A stretch of DNA of 64,000 nucleotides from Rhodothermus marinus DSM 4252 (GTDB lineage Bacteria; Bacteroidota; Rhodothermia; Rhodothermales; Rhodothermaceae). Made by a program: the position numbers and the translations under genes. Below are positions 1 through 8,928 of the stretch, piece by piece. Position 1 is the first letter of the stretch. Each line of letters begins with the position of its first letter. The notes under the pieces are model-generated. The model made no database searches. It saw nothing but the letters and a program-made list of their open reading frames with translations, and was not told where the DNA came from. The stretch is from assembly GCF_000024845.1 (NCBI RefSeq), contig NC_013501.1, forward strand, positions 1,306,001-1,370,000, written 5' to 3'.

Positions 1-1724
1 TGGTGCTGACCGGCCTCAGTGCTGCCTTTGAGGGGGTCGGGCTTGGATTGCTGGTCCCCTTTCTGGATAGCCTGATGAATCCCGAAGCCGGGGCATTTGC
101 TACGGGCTGGAGCTGGGTCGATCAGCATCTGTTGCGTGTCGAGGCGCCCGTCATGACACGCCTGTACTGGTTTTCCGGTCTGATCCTGCTGACGATTCTG
201 TTGCGGGGGGGACTGGGCTATGCGGCCCAGCAGTTCAGCATCCGATTGCAGGAGTCCATCCTGCATCGGTTGCGCTGTCAGATCATCGACCAGCTACAGG
301 CTGTTTCACTCAAGTTCTATGCGCATCGGCGGGCCGGTGATCTGCTGAACGTACTCACGGCCGAAATTCAGCGGTTGCGTTTTCTGTTTGGGACGTCCAG
401 CGCTATTCTGATTCAGGGATTTTTGCTGGTCGTATACGGTACGGCGATTTTTGCGCTTTCGTGGCCACTGGCGCTGGTGGCTGTTGGCCTGACGCTCGGG
501 CTGTTTGTGGTGGTACGCGCCTTGATTGCCCGCCTGAAACGAGAAGGCAATGCGATCACGCAGACGAACAGCTGGATTGCCTCGCGGGCGCAGGAGCTGA
601 TCAGCGGCATTCGTACGGTGCTGACGCACGGGGCCCAGCCGTTCGAGTCGGCCCGGTTCAAGCAGGTCAGTCGAGAGGCGGCCGATGTGGTGGTGCGGCT
701 CAGCTGGAAGCAGTCGCTTATTGGCCCCCTTTCGCAGGCAGTCGCTTCGGCTGCATTAATCGGACTGATCATTGTGGCCGTGCAGTTTTTCGTGCTGCCG
801 GGGCGCATGAGCATGGCCGTGCTGATCACGTTTCTGTTCGCCTTCTTTCGCATGCTTCCCATGGTGCAGAACATCAATGACCTGCGGGCTATGTGGGCCA
901 AGCAGCGGGGAGCTGTAGATGCGGTGGCCGCTATTCTGCGTCGGGACGATAAGCCCTATCTGCCGGACGGCACGCTTCCGTTTGAGGGGTTGCGGGAAGC
1001 GATCGAGTTGCGTCATGTCTGCTTCGGCTACGAGCCCGGCCAGCGCGTGCTGCACGACATCAATCTGACGATCCGAAAAGGGCAGACCGTGGCCTTTGTG
1101 GGCGCCTCAGGGGCCGGCAAGAGCACGCTGGCCGACCTGATCGTGCGCCTCTACGACCCGGACGAGGGGCAGATCCTCTACGACGGCATCGACCTCCGAC
1201 AGTACCGGCTCGACACGCTCCGCCGCCGGGTGGCCATGGTGAGTCAGGAGACGTTCCTGTTTCACGACACGATCCGGGCCAACATTGCCTACGGGCTGGA
1301 GAATGTACCGGAGGAGCGCATCCGGTGGGCGGCCGCCCAGGCCAATGCACTCGAGTTCATCGAGCAACTGCCGGAGGGGTTCGACACGGTGGTGGGCGAC
1401 CGGGGCGCGCGGCTTTCGGGCGGGCAGCGTCAGCGGATTGCCATCGCCCGGGCGCTCCTGCGTGATCCCGACATCCTGGTGCTCGACGAAGCCACCAGCG
1501 CGCTCGACAGCATTTCCGAGCGGCTGGTGCAGGAGGCGCTTGAACGCCTGATGGCCGGACGTACGGTGATCGTCATCGCCCACCGCCTTTCGACCATCGA
1601 AAACGCCGACCTTGTGGTCGTCCTCGAAGCCGGCCGTATCGTGGAGCAGGGGACGTATGAGGAATTGCTTGAACGCCAAGGATATCTGTGGAAGTATCAT
1701 CACTTGCAATACCAGGTCGTATGA
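1..1724 (+). CDS. ABC transporter, fused permease and ATPase (5' end outside window)
   Basis: Half-transporter of the MsbA/PglK type that would move a lipid-linked glycan or lipid across the inner membrane by ATP hydrolysis. About 300 residues of hydrophobic membrane domain come first. The nucleotide-binding domain follows: Walker A GASGAGKST near residue 366, signature LSGGQRQR near 470, Walker B ILVLDEAT near 490 and H-loop IAHRLST near 525 (numbered from the first visible codon). The readable frame opens at the window edge already close to a membrane helix, so the true start is probably upstream. It overlaps the next gene by ATGA. Its place at the head of a polysaccharide cluster with no Wzx-type flippase in the window suggests it exports the glycan or its precursor; this is inference. 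Confidence 0.9.
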   Translation, partial: VLTGLSAAFEGVGLGLLVPFLDSLMNPEAGAFATGWSWVDQHLLRVEAPVMTRLYWFSGLILLTILLRGGLGYAAQQFSIRLQESILHRLRCQIIDQLQAVSLKFYAHRRAGDLLNVLTAEIQRLRFLFGTSSAILIQGFLLVVYGTAIFALSWPLALVAVGLTLGLFVVVRALIARLKREGNAITQTNSWIASRAQELISGIRTVLTHGAQPFESARFKQVSREAADVVVRLSWKQSLIGPLSQAVASAALIGLIIVAVQFFVLPGRMSMAVLITFLFAFFRMLPMVQNINDLRAMWAKQRGAVDAVAAILRRDDKPYLPDGTLPFEGLREAIELRHVCFGYEPGQRVLHDINLTIRKGQTVAFVGASGAGKSTLADLIVRLYDPDEGQILYDGIDLRQYRLDTLRRRVAMVSQETFLFHDTIRANIAYGLENVPEERIRWAAAQANALEFIEQLPEGFDTVVGDRGARLSGGQRQRIAIARALLRDPDILVLDEATSALDSISERLVQEALERLMAGRTVIVIAHRLSTIENADLVVVLEAGRIVEQGTYEELLERQGYLWKYHHLQYQVV

Positions 1725-2620
1725 AGGTTGTAGCTATGCATGAGAAACAGCCAAAAGGATCCATAACTTACCGCGTATTGCGTCGTGTATTGGGAGAAGT
1801 GGGACTGACAAAGGTATGGGAACATATTTCTTCTTTTTATTTATGGAATGCTTTTCCTCTTAATGGAAAGGACCCGCGTCTGTTTCAGGTTGTGGGGATA
1901 CCTCGATCAGGTACAACATTACTGTGCTCTTCACTGGATTCACATTCTAGAATAATATGTATAAGTGAGCCTTATCATCAATGGAAACATAATGGTTTTG
2001 TTTACGCAGAGAAGATATTACAGTTTGATATATGGAAGCGACATCCATCTCTTCTTATTGAGCAACTTCTGAAGGTTCATAAAGATAAAATGATTGGTTT
2101 TAAGGAAACCTATTATAGTGAATCTCATGGTCATTATAAAAATTACTTTTTCTTCAAAAAGAATTTTGAAAAGGGAATAAAGACAATAGTAATTGTTAGA
2201 GATCCTCGCGAAGTGTGGAAATCTCTTGTTATCATGCATTCCGAGAAGAAAGGAAAAGTACCAGATAGATTCTTAGAAGCTTGGAATGACTTAACAGAGT
2301 GGGCATTGAGAAATAATATTTTCTTGATAAAATATGAAAGTTTGATATCGAATCCGGTCTATGTTTTGCAAAAGGTATGCTCTTATTTAGTTGTAGAATT
2401 TGAATTTGATATGCTTCATTTAAGACCAAAGTTGGCACTAGGGGATCCAAAAGCATTAAAAGGTGGAAGTATTGTAAATAAATCTTTGGAATTTGAAAAG
2501 TTTTTGACTAAAGATGAAATTCTTAAAATAGAGAGAGGATGTTTTGGATTGATGAAGGCTCTAGGCTATAAGCCTATTCAATTAGCTGAGCAATATGCTG
2601 ATGAAGCGGATGAGAACTGA
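1721..2620 (+). CDS. PAPS-dependent sulfotransferase family protein (A+T-rich, foreign-looking)
   Basis: Predicted to transfer sulfate from PAPS to a carbohydrate. The 5'-phosphosulfate loop GIPRSGTTLL lies at residues 59-68 and the 3'-phosphate motif IVRDPREVWKSL about 100 residues later, as expected for the family; length (299 aa) is normal. I chose ATG 1721 because it overlaps the stop of the ABC gene (ATGA); an in-frame start at 1688 would lie well inside that gene. Base composition is very unlike the neighbours: the line 2101-2160 is only 23% G+C, and codons end mostly in A/T. This points to recent acquisition. The acceptor is unknown; the surrounding glycosyltransferases suggest the cluster's own polysaccharide. 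Confidence 0.82.
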   Translation: MKVVAMHEKQPKGSITYRVLRRVLGEVGLTKVWEHISSFYLWNAFPLNGKDPRLFQVVGIPRSGTTLLCSSLDSHSRIICISEPYHQWKHNGFVYAEKILQFDIWKRHPSLLIEQLLKVHKDKMIGFKETYYSESHGHYKNYFFFKKNFEKGIKTIVIVRDPREVWKSLVIMHSEKKGKVPDRFLEAWNDLTEWALRNNIFLIKYESLISNPVYVLQKVCSYLVVEFEFDMLHLRPKLALGDPKALKGGSIVNKSLEFEKFLTKDEILKIERGCFGLMKALGYKPIQLAEQYADEADEN

Positions 2621-2660
2621 TCGCTCACGCCGCGGGACGTTTCCGAAGCAGGATGACGCT

Positions 2661-3602
2661 ATGCTGTACGTTTATTTCGGACATCATAAATGTGCCTCAA
2701 CCTGGATTCGTGAAATTATCAGTCAAGTATGTAATGAGGCAGGTATAAGTACTTTGTTTCTGTGGAATCCTTTAACTCCTATGAGACGATCTTCATTAGC
2801 ATGCCACGGCTACTCTGGAATTGAAGTCAATGATATTCTAAATTTTATCAATGAACGAAAAATACAATTCGCTCTATTTGGAAATAGTTGGAAGGATATT
2901 GTGAGAGCTGTTTCGGAAACTAAAATAAAGGGTTTTCATGTAATTAGAGATCCACGCGATATTATAGTTTCCGGATACTTTTCCCATAAGTACAGTCATC
3001 CTACCGAGGGAATGCCGCACTTGGCGGAACATCGAAATCGACTGCAGAATGTTTCCAAGGAAGAGGGGTTACTGTTAGAGATGGACTTTTCGGCCCAAGA
3101 ATTACGGGATATGGGTGAATGGTCTTATGACCACCCAGATATACTTGAAATTAAAATGGAAAACTTAATTGTGCGCCCCTATGATGTTTTTATCCAGATA
3201 TTTGAATTTATGGGGCTTATGGGGTGGGGAGATGACTTTCATCCAGGCTATCGTCGAGTGATAAACTTCACTAAGCGGATGCTGAATCGGTTGAGTTTTC
3301 GCCATCCGCTGCTCCGGTGGTTGCGGCAACCGATGCCGGTGACGGGGGAGCTGTTGCTGGGACGGGTGTGGGATCATCGGTTTGAGAAGAAGGCGCGTCG
3401 TCGGAAGGGAGAGGAGGATCCTCGGAGTCATTATCGGAAGGGGCAGCCGGGCGACTGGCGCAATCACTTTACCGAAGAACACGTGGCCGCCTTCAAAGAG
3501 AAATTTGGTGATCTGGTCGTGCGGCTGGGATATGAGCCGGACAACGACTGGGGCCTGACCCCGCGTGAACCGGTCGCGCAGACGCCGACGGCGCCTCGCT
3601 GA
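2661..3602 (+). CDS. Sulfotransferase family protein, compositionally chimeric
   Basis: Second sulfotransferase-like enzyme (313 aa). The N-terminal phosphate-binding loop is FGHHKCASTW at residues 6-15, a variant seen in sulfotransferase_1/3-like proteins. The 3'-PAPS motif is VIRDPRDIIVSGYFSHK near residues 95-110. I prefer ATG 2661, just before the first beta strand, over the in-frame ATG at 2595, which would overlap the upstream gene. The first two thirds are A+T-rich (38% G+C at 3181-3240), then the DNA switches near 3280 to G+C-rich (70% at 3301-3360) without breaking the frame. The C-terminal third therefore looks native and the rest imported. Confidence 0.8.
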   Translation: MLYVYFGHHKCASTWIREIISQVCNEAGISTLFLWNPLTPMRRSSLACHGYSGIEVNDILNFINERKIQFALFGNSWKDIVRAVSETKIKGFHVIRDPRDIIVSGYFSHKYSHPTEGMPHLAEHRNRLQNVSKEEGLLLEMDFSAQELRDMGEWSYDHPDILEIKMENLIVRPYDVFIQIFEFMGLMGWGDDFHPGYRRVINFTKRMLNRLSFRHPLLRWLRQPMPVTGELLLGRVWDHRFEKKARRRKGEEDPRSHYRKGQPGDWRNHFTEEHVAAFKEKFGDLVVRLGYEPDNDWGLTPREPVAQTPTAPR

Positions 3603-3613
3603 TCGCTGAAGCC

Positions 3614-4849
3614 ATGCGCATTCTCTTTGTCGCACAACGGTACCATCCATTCGTCGGGGGGGTGGAGACGCAGACGCGGCTGGTGGTGCACGAACTGGCC
3701 CGGCGGGGACATGAAGTGCAGGTGGTAGCCACCACGCTCCGCGAACCGCGTTTGCCGGCTCGCCTGCGTGTGCTGGGCGACAGCCTGCTGCTGCCCGACG
3801 GCCGCTCCTACGATGACGAAGGGGTGCCCGTGCATGTGCTGACGCCCGGCCTCGGGGATCGGCTGCGCATGTTGCCGATCGCGCTGCGGGCCGTGCCGCT
3901 CCTTGCGCGGCGCTATCATGCGCTGCGACGCTTTGGCTATCCGTTTTTCCGACGGGTTTTCGCGCCGAAGCTGCACCCGTTCGTCGCGTGGGCCGACGTG
4001 GTGCACTCCGTGGCGGGCAACTACCTGGGATGGACGGCGCAGGAGGTGGCCCGGGCGCTGGGCCGTCCGTTCGTGGTGACGCCCTACGTGCATCCGGGCC
4101 AGTACGGCGATGGACCCGACGACGCCCGGCACTGGCAGACGGCCGACGCCGTGCTGGCGTTGCTGGAAACCGACCGAAAGGTGCTTGTCGAGCGACTGGG
4201 CGTACCGCCCGAAAAGGTACATCTGTACGGCGTGGTGCCGCTTCTTCCCGATCGGGCTGATGGAGCCAGCTTCCGGGCACGGCATGGTCTGGGCGAGGCG
4301 CCGGTCGTGCTGTTTGTGGGGCGCATGAACGATTACAAGGGCGCCCCGGCCCTGGTGCAGGCGGCCCCGCTGGTGTGGACGAAACGGCCCGATGTGCATT
4401 TTGTCTTCATCGGGCCGGCTTCGGAAGACGAGCGGCGGATCTTTGAAGGCGCCGACGCCCGCGTACATTATCTCGGGTGTGTCGATGAACAGGAAAAGGG
4501 TAATGCCTATGCAGCGTGCAATGTGTTTTGCATGCCGTCGCGACATGAAACGGTAGGAGCTGTATATCTAGAAGCGTGGTATTACGGTAAGCCAGTAATT
4601 GGAGGGCCAGCTGAAGGTCCCAGGGTATTAATCGAACAGAATTATGCTGGAATTGCTTTAAAGAGCCAGGTACCTGAAGCTATCGCTCAGAGTATTCTTC
4701 AGATACTTCAGCATCCAGAGTGGGCACGTGACTTCGGGGAAAATGGCCGCCGCCTGGTCCAACAACGCTTTACGCGCGAGGCGCTGGTCGATACCCTGGA
4801 GCGGGTTTACGGTGCACTTCTGACTCGTGCAACGTCCGCCGCTTCCTGA
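3614..4849 (+). CDS. Glycosyltransferase family 4 protein
   Basis: GT-B fold retaining glycosyltransferase, 411 aa, cytoplasmic or membrane-peripheral. The N-terminus has the acceptor-side motif VGGVETQTRLVVHELARRGHEV. The C-terminal half starts at FVGRMNDYKGA (about residue 236) and contains the EX7E nucleotide-sugar motif ETVGAVYLE followed by YGKPVIGG. The donor and acceptor sugars cannot be told. The stretch from about 4495 to 4725, which encodes exactly the donor-binding segment, is much poorer in G+C (42% at 4621-4680) than the rest of the gene, a sign of segmental recombination. Its last 43 bases overlap a convergent remnant on the minus strand. Confidence 0.9.
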   Translation: MRILFVAQRYHPFVGGVETQTRLVVHELARRGHEVQVVATTLREPRLPARLRVLGDSLLLPDGRSYDDEGVPVHVLTPGLGDRLRMLPIALRAVPLLARRYHALRRFGYPFFRRVFAPKLHPFVAWADVVHSVAGNYLGWTAQEVARALGRPFVVTPYVHPGQYGDGPDDARHWQTADAVLALLETDRKVLVERLGVPPEKVHLYGVVPLLPDRADGASFRARHGLGEAPVVLFVGRMNDYKGAPALVQAAPLVWTKRPDVHFVFIGPASEDERRIFEGADARVHYLGCVDEQEKGNAYAACNVFCMPSRHETVGAVYLEAWYYGKPVIGGPAEGPRVLIEQNYAGIALKSQVPEAIAQSILQILQHPEWARDFGENGRRLVQQRFTREALVDTLERVYGALLTRATSAAS

Positions 4850-5277
4850 TAACCTTCGGCCAGTTTCCGGGTGAAGTCCGGAGCGCAGGCATCGGCCAGG
4901 TGGACCAGGTCGGGAAAGGCTTCGTCGGGGTAGTCGGTAGGTACGTCGAGGACGAGCACGTCATGCTGCCGGGCCCACCTGTGGAAGGATTGCATTTTCT
5001 CCGGCGTGGGGCGGTCGGTCAGCCGATGCCAGGAAGTCAGCGGCACGTTGAAGACCACCACGCGGCCGCCATGGCGCTGCATCAGGCGCACCAGGTCGGC
5101 AAAGACGGTGCGGTCCCAGTCCGAGATGAGGCTGTCGGGGCGCAGGGCGTCGGTCGCGCGCATCTGCTCGAGGATCTGATACGGGATCGTTGTGCTCTTG
5201 ATATTCAGGCGGACACTGTGGTCGCTCCTCCAGGGCATGGGCAGGCCATTGTGCTCGTCTCCTGACGTGCAAAGAAT
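4807..5277 (-). pseudogene. Remnant of an SGNH/GDSL-type hydrolase or acyltransferase (C-terminal part only)
   Basis: The reading frame on the minus strand has protein-like content from about 5238 (an ATG) to 4807. It includes an alternating hydrophobic strand RVVVFNVPLTSW, then LVLDVP, then FPDLVHLAD. The last resembles the block V D-x-x-H catalytic motif of SGNH hydrolases, followed by a typical terminal helix. No block I GDS motif is present, and upstream the frame runs straight into REP-like palindromic DNA (about 5300-5385). I read it as a 5'-truncated gene, possibly once an O-acetyltransferase-like enzyme of the polysaccharide locus. It could still be expressed as a 143-residue protein from 5238. 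Confidence 0.45.
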
Positions 5278-5689
5278 GATATGGGATCGCTGATTTACTG
5301 GTGCATGAGGGGCCACACCCCGTGTGGCGGACGTGATCCGGCGGGTATGATCGGGCGGACCCAGGGGGCCGCCCCTACGGGATAGGAAAGACGTCAAGAA
5401 TCTGATAGGCGCGCACCACCGTGTGCGCCCGTGCTTTCTCACATGCACTCTGATTGCCCGGAAATCGTAATCGTATAAGCCACGAAGGCGCCAGCCGAAG
5501 TGGCGTCTCCCGAGTCGGCACTCCGCTTCGCTCCGTGCCTGACTATGAGCGGGTGCCGGGATGCGCGCAAAGGCGCATATCGCATGCGCCAGAACGACCT
5601 ATGCGCTGCCGAAAAATCGCGTGCGCCAGGTGAACGCCGATCCTGTAAACTATAGCTGCGAATCCTGAAAATCATCGACGGGCAGTTTC
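5278..5689. repeat. Intergenic region rich in REP-like short palindromes
   Basis: No gene is supported here. The DNA holds several short inverted repeats: the segment 5312-5385 with GGCCACACCCCGTGTGGC and, further on, a block ending GGGCCGCCCCTAC (minus-strand reading GTAGGGGCGGCCC). Others are GCGCAC/GTGCGC near 5419-5436, GCCAC/GTGGC near 5478-5505 and GGCAC/GTGCC near 5517-5540. The GTAGGGGC core is shared with the repeats at 8926-8985 and 14891-14969, so I treat them as one REP-like family. A promoter for the epimerase at 5690 is expected here, but I could not recognise it. Confidence 0.5.
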
Positions 5690-6631
5690 ATGGCAATTCG
5701 GCGGGTTCTGATAACCGGGGGTGCCGGCTTTATCGGACGATGGGTGGTGGCACGGTGTTTGGAGCAGGGGTATCAGGTGGCCGTTTACGACAACCTGACG
5801 GCCGGCTCCGTGGATCATCTGCTGGCTTTCTCCGATCGGATCGACTTCTACGAGGCCGACATTCTGGACACGGCTACGCTACAGGCGGTCATGGACGAGA
5901 CGCGGCCGGAGATTGTCTTTCATCTGGCCGCCCTCCATTTCATTCCATACTGCAACGCGCATCCGCAGGAGACGCTGCGGGTGAACGTCGAGGGCACCTA
6001 CAACGTGCTGGACGCGGCGGCCCGGGGCGGTGTGCGTACGGCGGTCGTCGCCTCCAGCGGGGCCATCTATCCGAGCGTGGAGGGACTGATTCCCGAAACG
6101 CTCGCGCCGGCGCCGGTCGACGTGTACGGTCTCAGCAAATGGCTCACCGAGCAGGTGGCCGAGCAGTTTGCGCGCACGACGGAGATGGCCTGCGTGGCGG
6201 CCCGGCTCTTTAACACCTACGGCCCCTATGAAACGAACCCGCATCTGATCCCCCACATCATCGCGTCGCTCCAGCAGGGGCCGGCGGTCGAGCTGGGCAA
6301 CATCCACACGAAACGCGACTACATCTACGTCGAGGACGTGGCGCGACTGCTGGTCGCGCTGGGCGAGCGCGTGACCAAGGGCTATGAAGTGGTCAATGTG
6401 GGAACGGGACGGGAGTACTCGGCGCAGGAGATTATCGAGACGCTGAGCGAACTGATGGGGCAGCCCATCGAAATCCGGATCGATCCGGCGCGGGTGCGTC
6501 CGGTGGACAAGCTGCACCAGCGGGCCGACACGACCCGCCTGCAGCAATTGACCGGGATGCTGCCCGAGGTGACGCTGCGCGAAGGCCTGGCGCGTTTGTT
6601 GCAGCACGAAGGTTTGCCCGTGCGGTTGTGA
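5690..6631 (+). CDS. NAD-dependent epimerase/dehydratase (extended SDR, UDP-glucose 4-epimerase-like)
   Basis: Extended short-chain dehydrogenase acting on a nucleotide sugar, 313 aa, cytoplasmic. It has the Rossmann motif TGGAGFIG at residues 9-16, the catalytic serine segment ASSGAIYP near 120 and Y-x-x-x-K (YGLSK) at about 146-150. The downstream segment ARLFNTYGP is typical of GalE/WbpP-like enzymes. The order of motifs and the length fit UDP-glucose/UDP-GlcNAc 4-epimerases or GDP/UDP-sugar dehydratases. The exact substrate cannot be settled from sequence, so no symbol is given. It stands alone between REP-like DNA upstream and a repeat array downstream, and probably supplies an activated sugar to the neighbouring glycosyltransferases. 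Confidence 0.85.
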   Translation: MAIRRVLITGGAGFIGRWVVARCLEQGYQVAVYDNLTAGSVDHLLAFSDRIDFYEADILDTATLQAVMDETRPEIVFHLAALHFIPYCNAHPQETLRVNVEGTYNVLDAAARGGVRTAVVASSGAIYPSVEGLIPETLAPAPVDVYGLSKWLTEQVAEQFARTTEMACVAARLFNTYGPYETNPHLIPHIIASLQQGPAVELGNIHTKRDYIYVEDVARLLVALGERVTKGYEVVNVGTGREYSAQEIIETLSELMGQPIEIRIDPARVRPVDKLHQRADTTRLQQLTGMLPEVTLREGLARLLQHEGLPVRL

Positions 6632-6694
6632 ATTATCCGGCAGCACAGGTGCCGAGGTGAACAGGGAAACGATGCGCAAGCAGGTAATGTTTTA

Positions 6695-7790
6695 CCCCCT
6701 CAGCCGCTTTGCGGCAGCTCCCCCTGAGAGGGGGAGCAGGTCTGGTAGTCGGCGGCAGGTGCCTGACGCTGGCGCATGCGTCCGGTTCAACGCTGGCGTT
6801 TCGCTTGCGACCCACTCCTTCCCTTCCCGGGAGAGGGGCAGGGGGAAGATTCAATGGAAATGGGCAAAGCGTAGGAACTACCCCCTCAGCCGCTTTGCGG
6901 CAGCTCCCCCTGAAAGGGGGAGCGGGTCTGGTGGTTGGCGGCCGGTGTCTGAGGCGGGCGCATGCGTCCGGTTCAACGCTGGCGTTTCGCTTGCTACCCA
7001 CTCCTTTCCTTCCCGGGAGAGGGGCAGGGGGATGATTAAATGGACAAAGCGTAGGAACTATCCCCTCAGCCGCTTTGCGGCAGCTCCCCCTGAAAGGGGG
7101 AGTTGGTCTAATGGCTGGCGCCGGCGCCTGGCGTGGCGAACGCGCCTGTCCCACCGCCGTTGCTTTCTTTGTTACACTTCCCCCTCCCTTCCAGGGAGGG
7201 GGCCAGGGGGAGGGTATTTTCCGGTTACTGCGGAGGCTCTGGCTCAGGCCGGCTGGCGGCGGTGGAGGTTTCAGGTAGACCCCCTTGTATCGTTCAGGGC
7301 TTCAGGGACATTAGTGGTTGGTCTGGGTAGACCCCCTCAGGCCCTTCGGGCCAGCTCCCCCTGCAAGGGGGAGCGAGGCGTAAGGATCGGCACAGCGCCG
7401 GTCCGGACGCCGACGTCAATACCACTACCGGCATTTTCAAGTTGTTACCCCCTCCCTTTCAGGGAGGGGGTAAGGGGGAGGGTCAAAGCCAGTCGCTTCG
7501 GGCATCGGTGTTCGGGGTGCCGGCATTGGCGATGGTTGCGGATAAACCTCCTCAGTCGCTTCGCGACAGCTCCCCCTTCCAGGGGGAGCGGGACTGTGAG
7601 CTACAGTCGGTGGTGGATGCAGGCGGCTGTGTCGTCTCAACCGTCGGGGCTCACCGAGCGGCGTTCGGTACGGCGACTACGCCGATCTCGCTGCTGGTTT
7701 TTTTTCTCAGGTTACCCCTCAGGGGGACTCGGGGAAGGTTCACAGATTGGAACGGGAGCTCAGGAGACCTTCCCCTGGCAGAACAGAAAC
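6695..7790. repeat. Tandem composite hairpin repeat array filling a 1.2-kb gene-free region (6632-7854)
   Basis: Five copies of hairpin A occur (CCCCTCAG, a small stem-loop, then GCTCCCCC...GGGGGAGC), starting near 6695, 6881, 7061, 7332 and 7547. Between them lie copies of hairpin B (CCTTCCCGGGAGAGGGGCAG or its CCCTCCCTTCCAGGGAGG variant) near 6829, 7010, 7182, 7449 and a worn one near 7712. The first three units are head-to-tail with spacings of 186 and 180 bases, and units 1 and 2 share a core reading GCGCATGCGTCCGGTTCAAC plus a tail AAAGCGTAGGAACTA. The later units are more degraded. Open frames through the array on both strands only translate the repeat and are not genes. Confidence 0.85.
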
Positions 7791-7854
7791 CGGCTATCTA
7801 CCCTGAACGCTACGTTCTCTGCTGTTTGTAAGAGGCATAAATAGTACGATTGTT

Positions 7855-8928
7855 GTGAAGAACGAAAGCGTCAACGGCGCTGCAGATAAAAACGTGAACG
7901 GGGAGTCCATGTGGCGGCCGGCGGAAAAACAGGCGACGCTGATCTGTATGACGCCGGTGCGTAACGAGGCGTGGATCCTGGAGCGCTTCCTGCAATGTGC
8001 GTCCACCTGGGCCGATTACATTGTGATCGCCGACCAGCAATCGACCGACGGCTCGCGGGAGATCGCCCGGCGATTTGAGAAGGTGGTGCTTGTGGACAAT
8101 CCTTGTGAGGCCTACGATGAGGGTGCGCGCCAGCGGCTGCTGATCGATTCGGCGCGGCAGTTGCCGGTCTCGGGCAAGCGCATCCTGATCGCGCTGGACG
8201 CCGACGAGATGTTTTCGGCCAACTGGATGGAAAGCCCTGAGTGGCAGCAGTTGCTGGCGGCACCGCCCGGCACCGTGCTCTACTTCCGGTGGGCCAATAT
8301 CGGCCCGGACGTGACCTGCGCCTGGGTGGATGCGGATTACAAGCCGTTCGGGTTCGTGGACGATGGCTCACCACACGAAGGGCGGCCCATCCACAGCCCC
8401 CGCGTGCCGGTCCCGAAAGAGGCCCCGGCGCTGTACTTCGACGAGATCAAAGTACTGCATTACCAGTATGCCGACTGGAATCGCATGCGTAGCAAGCAAC
8501 GCTGGTATCAGGTCTGGGAACGGCTGAACGACCCGAAGAAGCGTCCAGTGACCATCTTTCGCCAGTACCACCACATGGAGGCGGCCATTCGGCGGGCGGG
8601 ACCGGTACGTCCCGAATGGCTGGCCGGCTACGAAGCGCTCGGCATCGACATGCGATCGATCTCGAAGAGTCCCTATTACTACTGGGACGAAGATGTACTG
8701 AAGCTACTGGTCGAGCACGGAACGGAACGATTTCGCAAGCTGAACATCTGGGATCGCGACTGGACCGCGCTGGCAGCGCAGAAAGGGCTGGCCGTTAACG
8801 GAACGCTGCGTGACCCGCGCACCCCCTTTGAAAAGGCGGTGCATGCCTGGCTCCGCGCCACGCAGGGCAAAAGCCACACGCTGCCCGTACGCGCGGTGCA
8901 GAAACTGCTACAGGTATTTGGATGGTAG
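7855..8928 (+). CDS. Glycosyltransferase family 2 protein
   Basis: GT-A fold inverting glycosyltransferase, 357 aa. The start of the domain is TLICMTPVRNEAWILERFL, then DQQSTDGSREIA, then the metal-binding D-x-D region LDADEMF near residue 115. The C-terminal part is longer than minimal GT2 domains and lacks membrane helices. The GTG at 7855 gives a poor, polar N-terminus; the in-frame ATG at 7909 is a good alternative start. It lies directly after the repeat array and before a short REP-like spacer, so it may be transcribed on its own. Sugar specificity is unknown. Confidence 0.85.
   Translation: MKNESVNGAADKNVNGESMWRPAEKQATLICMTPVRNEAWILERFLQCASTWADYIVIADQQSTDGSREIARRFEKVVLVDNPCEAYDEGARQRLLIDSARQLPVSGKRILIALDADEMFSANWMESPEWQQLLAAPPGTVLYFRWANIGPDVTCAWVDADYKPFGFVDDGSPHEGRPIHSPRVPVPKEAPALYFDEIKVLHYQYADWNRMRSKQRWYQVWERLNDPKKRPVTIFRQYHHMEAAIRRAGPVRPEWLAGYEALGIDMRSISKSPYYYWDEDVLKLLVEHGTERFRKLNIWDRDWTALAAQKGLAVNGTLRDPRTPFEKAVHAWLRATQGKSHTLPVRAVQKLLQVFGW

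Noticed and set aside
6695-7600. Possible CRISPR array
   Set aside because: The repeats are about 180 bases apart, internally palindromic and differ in length, and there are no short repeats with regular unique spacers nor cas genes.
6657-7844. 395-codon plus-strand frame and a 173-codon minus-strand frame
   Set aside because: Both just translate the tandem hairpin repeats (SRFAAAPPERGS and the like); no real protein is supported.
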